DNA from: Robiginitomaculum sp.
GTDB taxonomy: Bacteria; Pseudomonadota; Alphaproteobacteria; Caulobacterales; Maricaulaceae
Direction of reading: 5' to 3'
Length of the DNA stretch: 64,000 nt
NCBI GenBank assembly: GCA_030949705.1
Contig: JAUZSF010000001.1
Coordinates: 1-64,000 of the forward strand
Shown: one piece after another, positions 24,457 through 37,646 of the stretch
Layout: every line of letters starts with the position of its first letter
How positions within the stretch are numbered: the stretch's first letter is position 1
Notes under the pieces: model-generated
What the model saw: only the letters and a program-made list of their open reading frames with translations
The model's database searches: none
Told to the model about the DNA's origin: nothing
Made by a program: the position numbers and the translations under genes

Positions 24457-25005
24457 ATGAACCAGTCCAGTACGCCCGGTTTTTTCACCGCCCCCAATCT
24501 GTTGACCTTGTTACGTGTCGTACTGGGGTTTGGTATTTATTATTTGCTGGCCACTCATTCGCCTTTGCTGTGGGTGGTGCTGGTCTTGGCCATCCTTAGC
24601 GAAATTTCCGATGTGCTGGATGGGGCGTTGGCGCGCAAGATGGGATTGTCCAGCGGTCTTGGACAGGCGCTGGACCCCCTGTGTGACAGCCTTTACCGGC
24701 TTACCGTTTTTCTGGCCTTTGCCGCGGCCGGCTGGATGCCGCTCTGGCTGGTTTTCCCGTTTTTGTTTCGTGATATTATTGTCTCTTATGCCCGTATCAT
24801 GGCGGCCTCGCGCGGGGTTAGCACTGGCGCGCGCGTTTCCGGAAAAATCAAGGCGGTCATCCAGGGCGCGGCACAAATCGGTGTGGTGGCGTTTCATATG
24901 CTGGGGCTGGCCAATAACCTTGGCCTGATCCTGATCGGCATTGCCGCTGCGATGACGCTTTATTCACTCTATGATTATGTGCAAGGTTTCTCAAACGCAC
25001 GCTAG
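24457..25005 (+). CDS. CDP-alcohol phosphatidyltransferase
   Basis: A 182-residue inner-membrane enzyme with about five helices. The full family motif DG(x2)AR(x8)G(x3)D(x3)D is present as D55-G56...A59-R60...G69...D73...D77 (DVLDGALARKMGLSSGLGQALDPLCD). These enzymes join a CDP-diacylglycerol-type donor to an alcohol. pgsA often lies next to uvrC in proteobacteria, so phosphatidylglycerophosphate synthase is a reasonable reading, but the sequence FFTAPNLLTLLRVV is also seen in paralogues, and here a HAD gene lies between the two. The product name is therefore kept general. Confidence 0.85.
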   Translation: MNQSSTPGFFTAPNLLTLLRVVLGFGIYYLLATHSPLLWVVLVLAILSEISDVLDGALARKMGLSSGLGQALDPLCDSLYRLTVFLAFAAAGWMPLWLVFPFLFRDIIVSYARIMAASRGVSTGARVSGKIKAVIQGAAQIGVVAFHMLGLANNLGLILIGIAAAMTLYSLYDYVQGFSNAR

Positions 25006-25142
25006 GATAGTATTTTCCAATTAATAATAAATCATAATAATTTGGTAACCAAATCAAGTTCAAGTGAAAAAGCTCGGGGATAAAAGCCGGTCTGTGCGTT
25101 AGGCATTGGCCAGCAATAGGCTGAAAAACAGGTGTTTCTATC

Positions 25143-26498
25143 ATGACAGACAGCATTGCCATCGACGAGCGATTGAAATTTATGGATTTGCAGCGTGGGC
25201 GCTGTGGCGGCGCCTTACAGGAAATGCAGCCCTATATCAGGGAGTGGTTACCCGAAATTCTTGATCGGTTTTATACCCATATCGGTCAATGGCCTCAGGT
25301 GAACCAGTTCTTTGGCAATGAGGCGCAGAAAACCCATGCCAGCCAAAAACAGTTTGATCACTGGATGAATATTACCAGCGGTAAATTCGATGATTCCTAT
25401 GTGCAATCGGTGCGCAAGATTGGCAAAGTGCATGCCAAGCTGGGGCTGGAGCCACGCTGGTATATCGCGGGCTATGCCTTCATTGTTACCGAACTGGCAC
25501 AAAAAATTTCCTCTGCTTTTGTGTCCAAAGGCATGGGCAAGGACAAGCTGGCCGACAAGCGGGCGCTGTACCTTACCGCGCTGAACAAGGCCGCCATGCT
25601 GGATATGGACTTTGCCATTTCCATCTATCTGGAAGAAATTGAAATACAAAAACGCAAGGATATGGAAACCTTGGCCAGTGCTTTTGAACAAAATGTGCTG
25701 GGGATTGTGGAATCCGTGGCAGCGGCTGCAACCGAGCTGGAAACCACGGCCCAGACCATGGCCAGTACCGCCGAACACACCTCGGAAAAATCAACCACCG
25801 TGTCTGCCGCCGCCGAAGAGGCGACGGCAAATGTTTCGGTGGTGGCTACGGCGGCTGAGCAAATGGGCGCATCGGTCAGCGAGATTGCGCAACAGGTTTC
25901 CCATTCCACCGAAATTGCCGGTCAGGCGGTTGAGCGGGCACAAACGACTAATGATACTATCGAATCCCTGGCCCGTGCCGCCGAAAAAATTGGCGAAGTG
26001 GTCAATATGATTTCCGACATTGCCGAACAGACGAACCTTCTGGCGCTGAATGCCACCATTGAATCGGCCCGCGCCGGCGAGGCGGGGCGCGGCTTTGCGG
26101 TCGTGGCCTCCGAGGTGAAATCCCTGGCCACGCAAACCGCCAAAGCCACCGAAGACATTGCCGGACAAATCCAGAGCATGCAGACCATTACCGGTCAGTC
26201 CGTGGAGGCCATCGGTGCCATTCGCAGCACCATTGATGAAATGAACGAGGTCTCTGTCGCCATTAATGCCGCGGTCGAGGAACAGGCCGCCGCCACCCAG
26301 GAGATTGCCCGCAATACTCAGGAAGCGGCCACTGGCACCCAGGATGTTTCACGCAATATTGTCGAGGTTCTGGAAGGGGCCAATGAAACCGGCGCGGCCT
26401 CTGGCAATGTGGTCGAAGCCGCGGGCGAGCTGGGCAGGCAGGCCGAAACCCTGCGTTCCCAGGTCGAGGACTTCCTCAGCAATATCCGCGCCGCTTGA
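25143..26498 (+). CDS. Soluble globin-coupled methyl-accepting chemotaxis sensor (HemAT-like)
   Basis: A 451-residue cytoplasmic chemoreceptor. Residues 1-170 are a protoglobin-type sensor; H97 in [22 protein letters not shown] is the expected proximal haem ligand, so O2 or another gas is the likely signal. No transmembrane helix or HAMP domain is seen. Residues about 185-451 are the coiled-coil MCP signalling domain, with the conserved hairpin tip [44 protein letters not shown] that contacts CheA/CheW. No che genes lie in this window. The gene stands alone, after a 137-base AT-rich leader and before a strong terminator. Confidence 0.93.
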   Translation: MTDSIAIDERLKFMDLQRGRCGGALQEMQPYIREWLPEILDRFYTHIGQWPQVNQFFGNEAQKTHASQKQFDHWMNITSGKFDDSYVQSVRKIGKVHAKLGLEPRWYIAGYAFIVTELAQKISSAFVSKGMGKDKLADKRALYLTALNKAAMLDMDFAISIYLEEIEIQKRKDMETLASAFEQNVLGIVESVAAAATELETTAQTMASTAEHTSEKSTTVSAAAEEATANVSVVATAAEQMGASVSEIAQQVSHSTEIAGQAVERAQTTNDTIESLARAAEKIGEVVNMISDIAEQTNLLALNATIESARAGEAGRGFAVVASEVKSLATQTAKATEDIAGQIQSMQTITGQSVEAIGAIRSTIDEMNEVSVAINAAVEEQAAATQEIARNTQEAATGTQDVSRNIVEVLEGANETGAASGNVVEAAGELGRQAETLRSQVEDFLSNIRAA

Positions 26499-26537
26499 GA
26501 TGCGATAGACGGCATCCGGGAGACACATCAGAAAGAA

Positions 26538-26575
26538 AGGCCGTCGGCATGCCGACGGCCTCTTTGCTGTTTTTT
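26538..26575 (+). terminator. Rho-independent terminator after the globin-coupled sensor gene
   Basis: An 11-bp stem (AGGCCGTCGGC / GCCGACGGCCT) with a 2-base centre, followed by CTTTGCTGTTTTTT. It also faces the convergent small exported gene. Confidence 0.85.
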
Positions 26576-26594
26576 CCCAAAACGGGTTCAGCGA

Positions 26595-26855
26595 TCAGTG
26601 CGTATCGTGCTTTTTCTTTTTTTGCTTGACCACTTGACCCTTGCCATGTGGTTTGGCGATCGGGCACGGGCCCCAGCCACCAGCAGGTTCGAAGCCAGTG
26701 CCCTCATCGGCGGCTTCCCAGGTATCTTCCAGGCATTCACCTCCTCTGCCGTAATAGTGATAGACATCTCCTTCCTTCGGTGGCTTGGCCATAGCCGCAC
26801 TGGCACCTGCTAAAATGATGGCAACTCCCAAGAAAGCGGTCGTGGTCTTTTTCAT
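26595..26855 (-). CDS. Small exported protein with Lys-rich tail, unknown function
   Basis: About 86 residues: signal peptide MKKTTTAFLGVAIILAGASAAMA, then about 63 mature residues beginning KPPKEGDVYHYYGRGGECLEDTW, with two Cys (GGECLE and WGPCPI) that could form a disulfide, and a basic C-terminus GQVVKQKKKKHDTH. I do not recognise a family. ATG 26855 is chosen since GGAG lies nine bases upstream; the ATG three codons earlier has no spacing from that site. Monocistronic, between the convergent sensor gene and the divergent acyltransferase. Confidence 0.65.
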   Translation of the reverse strand: MKKTTTAFLGVAIILAGASAAMAKPPKEGDVYHYYGRGGECLEDTWEAADEGTGFEPAGGWGPCPIAKPHGKGQVVKQKKKKHDTH

Positions 26856-27073
26856 GATCGTCATCTCCAGTTTGCAAAGCGGTTGATATGTATGTGTGCC
26901 GTATCAGTACGACTTTGAAAATTTAGCGAGCATGACATGAACGGTAAATGAAGGAAAGTACACAACAGGCTTGGTCATTGTCTTGCCGCTCTGCACGGTG
27001 CAGATGCGCTTTTTTGATGGCCCGGGGATGAAACCAATGTAATGGTGTTGCGCCATCAAAGTGAAAGCGGATC

Positions 27074-27895
27074 ATGCCTGAACGCCAGCATATTGTTGAC
27101 GAATTAATTGAAGAACGCTGTGTGCATTTGCGGCGCAATCAGGTGCTTTGGGCCATGCTGCACAAGCTGCTTTACCGGGCACTGGGCTATAAGAGCGCCT
27201 GTGCCATGGCCAATCAGATAAAAGACCTGAATGGGTTTCAGGCCTTCGAGGCGGTATCGCATATTCTGGGTTTGAAACTGAATATCGAAGGCCTGCACCA
27301 TGTGCCCAAAACCGGGCGGTTGGTGGTCATTGCCGATCACCCCACCGGGTTGGCCGACGGGGTGGCGGTGTTTGACGCGCTTAAAGCCCATCGCCCGGAT
27401 CTGATCTTTCTGGCCAATGCCGATGCTTTGCGGGTGGTGCCTAAGGGGGCCGACCTGATCATTCCGGTGGAATGGGTGCTGGAAAAGCGCTCTCGCGAAA
27501 CGGCCAGACAGACGCTAGGCGGGGTAAAAAGAGCGATGGCGGATGAGCGCTGTATCGTCATGTTTCCGGCGGGCAAGCTGGCCAGCCTGACCCTGAAGGG
27601 CCTGAAAGACAAACCCTGGGCCGCCAGCGCCACCAGTCTGGCGCGCAAATACAAGGCCCCGATCACGCCGCTGCATATTCGGGCTCGAAATTCGGCACTT
27701 TATTATCTCTTTTGCATGCTCAATGGTGAATTGCGCGATATTACGCTGTTTTACGAGTTATTGAACAAGGCGGGCAAAACCTTTGAGATGACCTTTGGCC
27801 CCTTGATCGAACACACGCATTTGCCCGCCGGTGCCGAAGCGGCGATACAATATGTCCGCCAGATCGTAACCCGTGACCTGGCGATCACCGAATAA
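27074..27895 (+). CDS. PlsC-type lysophospholipid/1-acylglycerol-phosphate acyltransferase family protein
   Basis: A 273-residue member of the PlsC superfamily, which transfers acyl chains to lysolipids at the inner-membrane face. The catalytic block is VVIADHPTGLADGVAVFDAL (His and Asp separated by five residues rather than the usual four). The glycerol-phosphate-binding block reads CIVMFPAGKLASL instead of the classic FPEG-T-R. These variants occur in the hemolysin/OlsA-like branch and make the exact acceptor uncertain. No transmembrane span is obvious. The gene is preceded by a 200-base gap and closed by a bidirectional terminator. Confidence 0.82.
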   Translation: MPERQHIVDELIEERCVHLRRNQVLWAMLHKLLYRALGYKSACAMANQIKDLNGFQAFEAVSHILGLKLNIEGLHHVPKTGRLVVIADHPTGLADGVAVFDALKAHRPDLIFLANADALRVVPKGADLIIPVEWVLEKRSRETARQTLGGVKRAMADERCIVMFPAGKLASLTLKGLKDKPWAASATSLARKYKAPITPLHIRARNSALYYLFCMLNGELRDITLFYELLNKAGKTFEMTFGPLIEHTHLPAGAEAAIQYVRQIVTRDLAITE

Positions 27896-27911
27896 TTTTC
27901 TTTGGGGGAAC

Positions 27912-27948
27912 AAAAAAGTGCCGCTCAACCGAACGGCACTCTTTTTTT
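27912..27948. terminator. Bidirectional Rho-independent terminator
   Basis: Stem AGTGCCG / CGGCACT with an A6 run before and a T7 run after, between convergent acyltransferase and helicase genes, so it should work on both strands. Confidence 0.85.
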
Positions 27949-27961
27949 GACAATTCTGTAA

Positions 27962-29266
27962 TTAAGCGGCTTTGTGATTTCCGCGGCGTTTTGGCTTTTG
28001 GCCATGACGACCTTGCGCCGCTTTGGGGCTGCCGTGCTGGCCACTGGATCGGCCACCCTGGCGGCGGGGTTTCTTTTTGAACGTATTGCCAAAATTGCGC
28101 GGATTGGCGGGCTTGCCTTCCTGGCTGGCATCATAGGTTTTGCCGTATTCGCTTTCCATACGCTCCAGCGTAATGCCGGTCAGCTTTTCAATATCGCGCA
28201 AAAAGCCCCGTTCCGTGCCATCCATGAGCGAAATGGCAACGCCGCTTTTGCCGGCGCGGGCGGTGCGGCCAATACGGTGCACATAAGACTCGGGGATATT
28301 GGGCAGTTCGTAATTGATGATGTGGGAAATATCATCAATGTCGATGCCGCGTGCCGCAATGTCGGTGGCAACCAATATGTTCAGCTCGCCCGAACGAAAC
28401 GCGTTTAGGGTTTTCTGGCGCTGGTTCTGGCTTTTATTGCCGTGAATGGCGGCGGCTTGCAGCCCGCGTTTTTGCAGATTGATCACCACCTTGTTGGCCC
28501 CATGCTTGGTACGGGTAAAGATGATGGTGCGCTCGATTTGGGGGGACAGGACCAGTTCTTCCAGCAATTGCCGTTTGGCCTGTTTGCCAACAAAATAAAC
28601 TTTTTGCGTAATGCTCTCAATCGGGCGGGATTGTGGGGCCACGCTGATCTCGGACGGGTTGGACAAAAAATCGCTGGCCAGGGCGCGAATTTGCTTTGGC
28701 ATGGTGGCCGACAACAGCATGGTTTGGCGTGCCTTTGGCAATTGCTTCATGATGCGGCGAATGGCAGGCATAAAACCCAGGTCCATCATCTGGTCGGCTT
28801 CGTCGAGCACGACGGTATTGGTGCGTGTCAATGTAATCGCGCCGGTGTTGATATGATCTTCCAGACGGCCCGGTGTCGCCACCAGAATATCCACGCCGCG
28901 TGCCAGGGCACGAATTTGCGCGCGGGGCTTCACGCCGCCGACCACAACGGTCACGGAAAGGCCCAGAAACTGGCTGTAGCTGCGAACATTATCGGCGATT
29001 TGCATGGCCAGTTCGCGGGTAGGCGCCAAAATCAATGCGGCGCAGGTTTTGGGTGCCGGACGTTCCAGCTTGTGTAGCTTGTGCAGGATGGGCAGCACAA
29101 AGGCTGCCGTCTTGCCGGTGCCCGTCTGGGCTATGCCGACAATGTCGCGCCCGTTCATCATGTCGGGTATAACGCCCGCCTGAATGGGGGTCGGTTTGGT
29201 ATAGCCTTCGGCGGTAACCGCACGAAGGATGGGCTCGGCCAGGCCGAGATCGGTAAAAGATGTCAA
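27962..29266 (-). CDS. DEAD-box RNA helicase (RhlE-like)
   Basis: A protein of about 434 residues with all helicase motifs: Q motif (FTDLGLAEPILRAVTAEGYTKPTPIQ), I (AQTGTGKT), Ia (PTRELA), Ib (TPGRLEDH), II (VLDEADQM), III (SAT), V (ATDIAARGIDID) and VI (YVHRIGRTARAG). The basic, glycine-rich tail (KKKPRRQGGRSSGQHG...) is typical of RNA-binding C-termini in the RhlE group. A TTG at 29266 (then TSFTDLGL) matches the family N-terminus; the open frame starts further up at 29323 with residues that look unrelated. Likely role: rRNA/mRNA remodelling at low temperature. Faces the acyltransferase gene. Confidence 0.92.
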   Translation of the reverse strand: MTSFTDLGLAEPILRAVTAEGYTKPTPIQAGVIPDMMNGRDIVGIAQTGTGKTAAFVLPILHKLHKLERPAPKTCAALILAPTRELAMQIADNVRSYSQFLGLSVTVVVGGVKPRAQIRALARGVDILVATPGRLEDHINTGAITLTRTNTVVLDEADQMMDLGFMPAIRRIMKQLPKARQTMLLSATMPKQIRALASDFLSNPSEISVAPQSRPIESITQKVYFVGKQAKRQLLEELVLSPQIERTIIFTRTKHGANKVVINLQKRGLQAAAIHGNKSQNQRQKTLNAFRSGELNILVATDIAARGIDIDDISHIINYELPNIPESYVHRIGRTARAGKSGVAISLMDGTERGFLRDIEKLTGITLERMESEYGKTYDASQEGKPANPRNFGNTFKKKPRRQGGRSSGQHGSPKAAQGRHGQKPKRRGNHKAA

Positions 29267-29635
29267 AAGAATACTCTCAATATAAGGGCGCCCAATGCCA
29301 AAAACGGCATGGGCAAATGGCATTATGCCAATGTTGGGGGAGCTAGCGTAGAACAGCTGCCGGTGGGATGGCGTGCTTTCGCACGGTGACTTGGCAAAAC
29401 CCGATGGGCTTTTGCGTCAACAGACCCTCACCGTAAACGACATGATCGTTATCCACGCGCGGTAAAAGTTGACGTCCTGTCCCACGGATTGCCGCACAAA
29501 GCAAATACTATTTACTGTTACTTTTTAGTCCCAGTTGGTTTTGCGCTACATTTTTGGTGTCCAAAGCGGATGCAAAACCCTTGCATGGTGTATATCGTCG
29601 CAGGGTTTTTGCGAGACTGTGGACGGATCGGGCCA
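29267..29635. other. Divergent promoter region, helicase / ABC importer
   Basis: About 370 bases without a supported gene. It contains two short hairpins, CGTGC-TTTC-GCACG near 29371-29384 and CAAAACCC-GAT-GGGCTTTTG at about 29395-29414. On the helicase strand these could be structured 5' leader elements. The part nearest the importer is AT-rich. Nothing else recognised. Confidence 0.4.
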
Positions 29636-31123
29636 ATGCTAAAATATATTCTTTTGGCGCTTGTGCCTGTCCTTGTCTGGTCGTGCGGCGCACAACCAAC
29701 CCGCCATGGGGATGCTGGCAAGGTGGTGCTGGGCATGCAACTGGAACCGCCGGGGCTGGACCCCACACGCGGTGCCGCCGGGGCCATTGATGATGTGGTC
29801 TATGCCAATATTTTCGAGGGCCTGACCCGCATTACCGAAGATGGCAGCGTCAAACCGGCGCTCGCCAAATCCTGGACGGTTTCACCCGATGGTCGCGAAT
29901 ATACCTTCACCTTGCAAGACGGCGTGCACTTTCATGATGGCAGCACCTTTGACGCGGCGGATGTGAAATTCACGCTGGACCGTGCCCGGGCCGCCGATTC
30001 GGTAAATGCGCAAAAGGCGCTGTTTACCCCGATTGAGCGTGTAGAGGTGCTGGATCCCCTGCACGTCAAAGTGACGTTGTCCCATCCGGTTGGGGATTTC
30101 CTCTTTAACATGGGGCTGGGCGATGCCGTGATGGTGGACCCAAAGTCTGCGGCCAACAATGCGGTGCACCCCATAGGCACCGGGCCATTTTTGTTTTCCG
30201 AGTGGCGCAAGGGCTATGCCATCACGCTTCGCCGTAATGATGACTATTGGGGCGCGCCGGCAAAATCAAAAACCATCCAGTTTGTTTTTATCACCGATCC
30301 GGCGGCGGCCTTTGCCGCGCTGATGGGGGGCGACGTGCATGGCTTTGGCGGTTATCCGGCTCCGGAAAATCTGCCCGCTTTTGAGGCCGATCCGCGCTTT
30401 GACGTGGTCATTGGTGCCACCGAGGGGGAAACCATATTGGCCATCAATAATGGCCGCGCGCCTTTTAACGATATACGCGTGCGTCGCGCCATTGCCCATG
30501 CCCTGAATCGGCAGGAAATCATAGACGGGGCCATGTTTGGCCGGGGCATTCCCATAGGTTCGCATTTCTCACCTGGCCATCGCGCCTATGTGGATCTGAC
30601 CGGCATGTACCCTTACGATCCAGTCCGTGCGCGGGCGTTGCTGGCAAAGGCCGGGTATCCGGACGGCTTTGCCGCCACGCTGAAATTACCGCCGCCCAGC
30701 TATGCGCGACGCTCTGGCGAGATCATAGCCGCGCAACTGGCCAAAGTTGGCATTCGGGTGAGCATTGAAAATATTGAATGGGCCCAGTGGCTGGAACAGG
30801 TCTTCACCAACAAGGATTATGACCTTAGCATCGTTGCCCATACCGAACCGATGGATATTGGTATTTATGGGCGCGATGACTATTATTTTCAGTATCACAG
30901 CGATGCCTTTAAGGGCCTGATGAGCAAATTGGCGCAAACCAGCGATCCGGCGGCGCGTGACCGGCTCTATGGCGAGGCCCAACGTCTGATTGCCAAGGAC
31001 AGCGTCAACGGGTTTTTGTTCCAGCTGGTCAAGATGGGGGTTTGGGACAAGCGCCTGAAAGGTATGTGGGCCAATGCACCGATACAAGGGGCCGACCTGC
31101 ACGATGTCTATCTTGAAAACTAA
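29636..31123 (+). CDS. ABC transporter substrate-binding lipoprotein, peptide/nickel (SBP_bac_5) family
   Basis: A 495-residue periplasmic solute receptor. The N-terminus MLKYILLALVPVLVWSCGAQ is a lipoprotein signal with the lipobox Cys at about residue 17. The SBP family-5 signature lies around GLTRITEDGSVKPALAKSWTVSPDGREYTFTLQDGVHFHDGSTFDAADVKFTLDRA, with NRQEIIDGAMFGRGIPIGSHFSPGH in the middle. ATG 29636 is chosen for the signal peptide; the frame runs back to 29489. It heads an operon with two permeases and a fused ATPase. The substrate is probably an oligopeptide or related compound. Confidence 0.9.
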   Translation: MLKYILLALVPVLVWSCGAQPTRHGDAGKVVLGMQLEPPGLDPTRGAAGAIDDVVYANIFEGLTRITEDGSVKPALAKSWTVSPDGREYTFTLQDGVHFHDGSTFDAADVKFTLDRARAADSVNAQKALFTPIERVEVLDPLHVKVTLSHPVGDFLFNMGLGDAVMVDPKSAANNAVHPIGTGPFLFSEWRKGYAITLRRNDDYWGAPAKSKTIQFVFITDPAAAFAALMGGDVHGFGGYPAPENLPAFEADPRFDVVIGATEGETILAINNGRAPFNDIRVRRAIAHALNRQEIIDGAMFGRGIPIGSHFSPGHRAYVDLTGMYPYDPVRARALLAKAGYPDGFAATLKLPPPSYARRSGEIIAAQLAKVGIRVSIENIEWAQWLEQVFTNKDYDLSIVAHTEPMDIGIYGRDDYYFQYHSDAFKGLMSKLAQTSDPAARDRLYGEAQRLIAKDSVNGFLFQLVKMGVWDKRLKGMWANAPIQGADLHDVYLEN

Positions 31124-31138
31124 CCGCCGGGCAGGGCA

Positions 31139-32104
31139 ATGACCCATTGGCTGATACACAGGGCAGTTTCTTTGGTGCTGACACTGTTGGCGGCCTCTTT
31201 GGTGATTTTTGTGCTGATCCAGGTGTTGCCGGGTGATCCGGCGCGCCTGATGCTGGGCCTGAATGCCAGTCCCGAGGCGCTGGCCAGCCTGCGTACCCAA
31301 ATGGGGCTGGATGCACCCTTGCCGCTGCGCTATCTGCACTGGCTTGGCGGGCTGTTGCAGGGTGATTTCGGGCTTAGCTATACCTATCGCGTGCCGGTGG
31401 GTGATCTGATTGCCGAACGTCTGACGGTGTCTTTGCCATTAGCGCTTTATGCGTTGGCGATCTCCATTGTGCTGGCCTTTCCGATTGCGGTTTTCGCCGC
31501 CGCGCGCCGGGGCCGCGCCGCCGACATGCTGGTCATGGGGGGCACGCAAATTGGCATTGCCATTCCCAATTTCTGGCTGGGGGTGTTGCTGGTCTTGCTG
31601 TTTTCCACACAATTGCACTGGTTTTCGGCGGGTGGCTTTCCCGGCTGGCAGGCGGGGATATTACCGGGATTAAAGGCACTGACCCTGCCGGCATTGGCGC
31701 TGGGCCTGCCACAGGCCGCCATATTGGCGCGGGTGATGCGCGCCGCTCTGGTTGAGGCTTTGGCCGAGGATTATGTGCGCACGGCGCGGGCCAAGGGCCT
31801 GAACCGTTCGCAAGTGATCTGGCGGCACGGGGTGCGCAATGCGCTGATTCCGGTGCTGACCATTATTGGGATGCAGCTTTCTTTCCTGCTGGCCGGCAGC
31901 ATCATTATCGAGAACGTATTTTTCCTGCCCGGTCTTGGCCGTCTGGTGTATCAGGCCATCCTGCAACGCGACCTGATGGTGGTGCAAGGTGTGGTGATGG
32001 TGCTGGTTCTGGCCGTGGTGATGGTCACGTTTTTGGTGGATATTGCCTATCATCTGGTGGACCCACGTCTGCGCCGTCCGGTACAGAAAGGGCAAGGCAT
32101 ATGA
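31139..32104 (+). CDS. ABC transporter permease, DppB/OppB type
   Basis: A 321-residue inner-membrane subunit with six helices. It shows the DppB-type N-terminus (LIHRAVSLVLTLLAASLVIFVLIQVLPGDPARLMLG) and the cytoplasmic EAA loop that docks the ATPase (LVEALAEDYVRTARAKGLNRSQVIWRHGVRNALIPVL). It follows the substrate-binding protein by 15 bases and overlaps the next permease by four. Confidence 0.92.
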   Translation: MTHWLIHRAVSLVLTLLAASLVIFVLIQVLPGDPARLMLGLNASPEALASLRTQMGLDAPLPLRYLHWLGGLLQGDFGLSYTYRVPVGDLIAERLTVSLPLALYALAISIVLAFPIAVFAAARRGRAADMLVMGGTQIGIAIPNFWLGVLLVLLFSTQLHWFSAGGFPGWQAGILPGLKALTLPALALGLPQAAILARVMRAALVEALAEDYVRTARAKGLNRSQVIWRHGVRNALIPVLTIIGMQLSFLLAGSIIIENVFFLPGLGRLVYQAILQRDLMVVQGVVMVLVLAVVMVTFLVDIAYHLVDPRLRRPVQKGQGI

Positions 32105-32918
32105 GGCGGGCCTATTTTGCGTTGTGGGGGGGCGCAGGTCTGGCCGTGCTGGTCACCGCCATGGCGGCCTTGTCGCTGTTCTGGACACCCTATGATCCAA
32201 CCGTGCTGGATGTTCAGGCGCGCCTGCAGGGCCCGTCCGGAACGCATGTTTTTGGCACGGATCATCTGGGCCGGGATGTGCTCTCGATGATTATGGCCGG
32301 GGCGCGCAATTCCATCATGGTGGCGCTAATTGCCGTAGGGATTGGCATGGGGGCGGGGGTACCGCTGGGTCTTTTGGCGGCGGCAAAAGGCGGCTGGCTT
32401 GACGATGTGCTGATGCGTATCAATGATCTTTTATTTGCCTTTCCGGCGCTTATTCTGGCCATTCTGATCACCGCAGCCTTTGGGCCGGGGGCGATCAATG
32501 CCATTATTGCCATTGGTATTTTCAATATTCCGGTTTTTGCCCGGCTCACCCGGGCAACGGCCCTGTCGCTCTGGCAGCGGGATTTCATTCTGGCGGCACG
32601 CCTTAGCGGCAAAAATGCGGCGCACATTTCGATCGAACATATATTGCCCAATATTACCGGGCTTTTGCTGGTCCAAGGCAGCATCCAGTTTTCCATGGGC
32701 ATCATTGCCGAGGCCGGGCTTTCTTATCTCGGGCTGGGGGTACAGCCGCCAGCGGCCAGTTGGGGGCGAATGCTGTTTGATGGGCAAACCATGACCGGCT
32801 TTGCGCCGTGGCTGGCTATTTTTCCGGGACTGGCCATTTTGATCAGCGTGCTTGGCTTTAATCTTCTGGGCGATGGTCTGCGTGACCTTCTGGATCCGCG
32901 CACCCGGCGGGGGCGAAA

Positions 32919-32922
<4 letters not shown>
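32101..32922 (+). CDS. ABC transporter permease, DppC/OppC type
   Basis: A 273-residue partner permease with the DppC hallmark GPSGTHVFGTDHLGRDVLSMIMAGARNSIMVALIAVG near the N-terminus and an EAA loop (LWQRDFILAARLSGKNAAHISIEHILPNI). It has about five to six helices. The LGFNLLGDGLRDLLDPRTR ending is typical. It overlaps both neighbours by four bases, so translation is probably coupled. Confidence 0.92.
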
Positions 32923-37410
<4,488 letters not shown>

Positions 37411-37442
37411 ACCTCACGCCCTCCCCGGCGTTTTGTTTTAAA

Positions 37443-37539
37443 CCTCACCCTGAGGCGGCGCGCAGCGCCCTCGAAGGGCGCACGGCCAGGCGGCGTTTGC
37501 ATCCTTCGAGGCTCCCTTCGGTCGCACCTCAGGATGAGG
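37443..37539. repeat. Inverted pair of the palindromic unit also found in the E2 gene
   Basis: Two copies of one roughly 40-bp unit face each other. The first begins CCTCACCCTGAGG and ends CTCGAAGGGCGC on the plus strand. The second, on the minus strand, begins CCTCATCCTGAGG and ends CTCGAAGGATGC. Together they could form a long cruciform in the gap between the nitrilase-family and NCS1 genes. The minus-strand unit aligns with the copy at 5658-5699 (HPEVRPKGASK here, HPEVRLQGASK in E2 when translated). Confidence 0.75.
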
Positions 37540-37562
37540 TGATGAGAAAACGTTTCGCCTCT

Positions 37563-37640
37563 TGTCATTGCCCGGTTTATCCGGGCAATCCAGCCTTATT
37601 TTGTTTTTGCTGGATTGCCGGGACAAGCCCGGTAATGACA
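37563..37640. repeat. Intergenic palindromic element, copy 2
   Basis: Same element as 2901-2980: starts TGTCATTGCCCGG, ends CCCGGTAATGACA, with GCAATCCAG/CTGGATTGC arms and hairpins around CCCGGTTTATCCGGG and CCGGGACAAGCCCGG. It lies 24 bases beyond the inverted repeat pair and 6 bases before the stop of the nitrilase-family gene, where it may act as a transcript-processing or stabilising structure. Confidence 0.8.
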
Positions 37641-37646
37641 GGTTTT

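Noticed and set aside
37438-37626. 62-residue minus-strand frame in the repeat-filled gap
   Set aside because: Its sequence is simply the translation of the palindromic repeats; there is no ribosome-binding site or protein-like feature.
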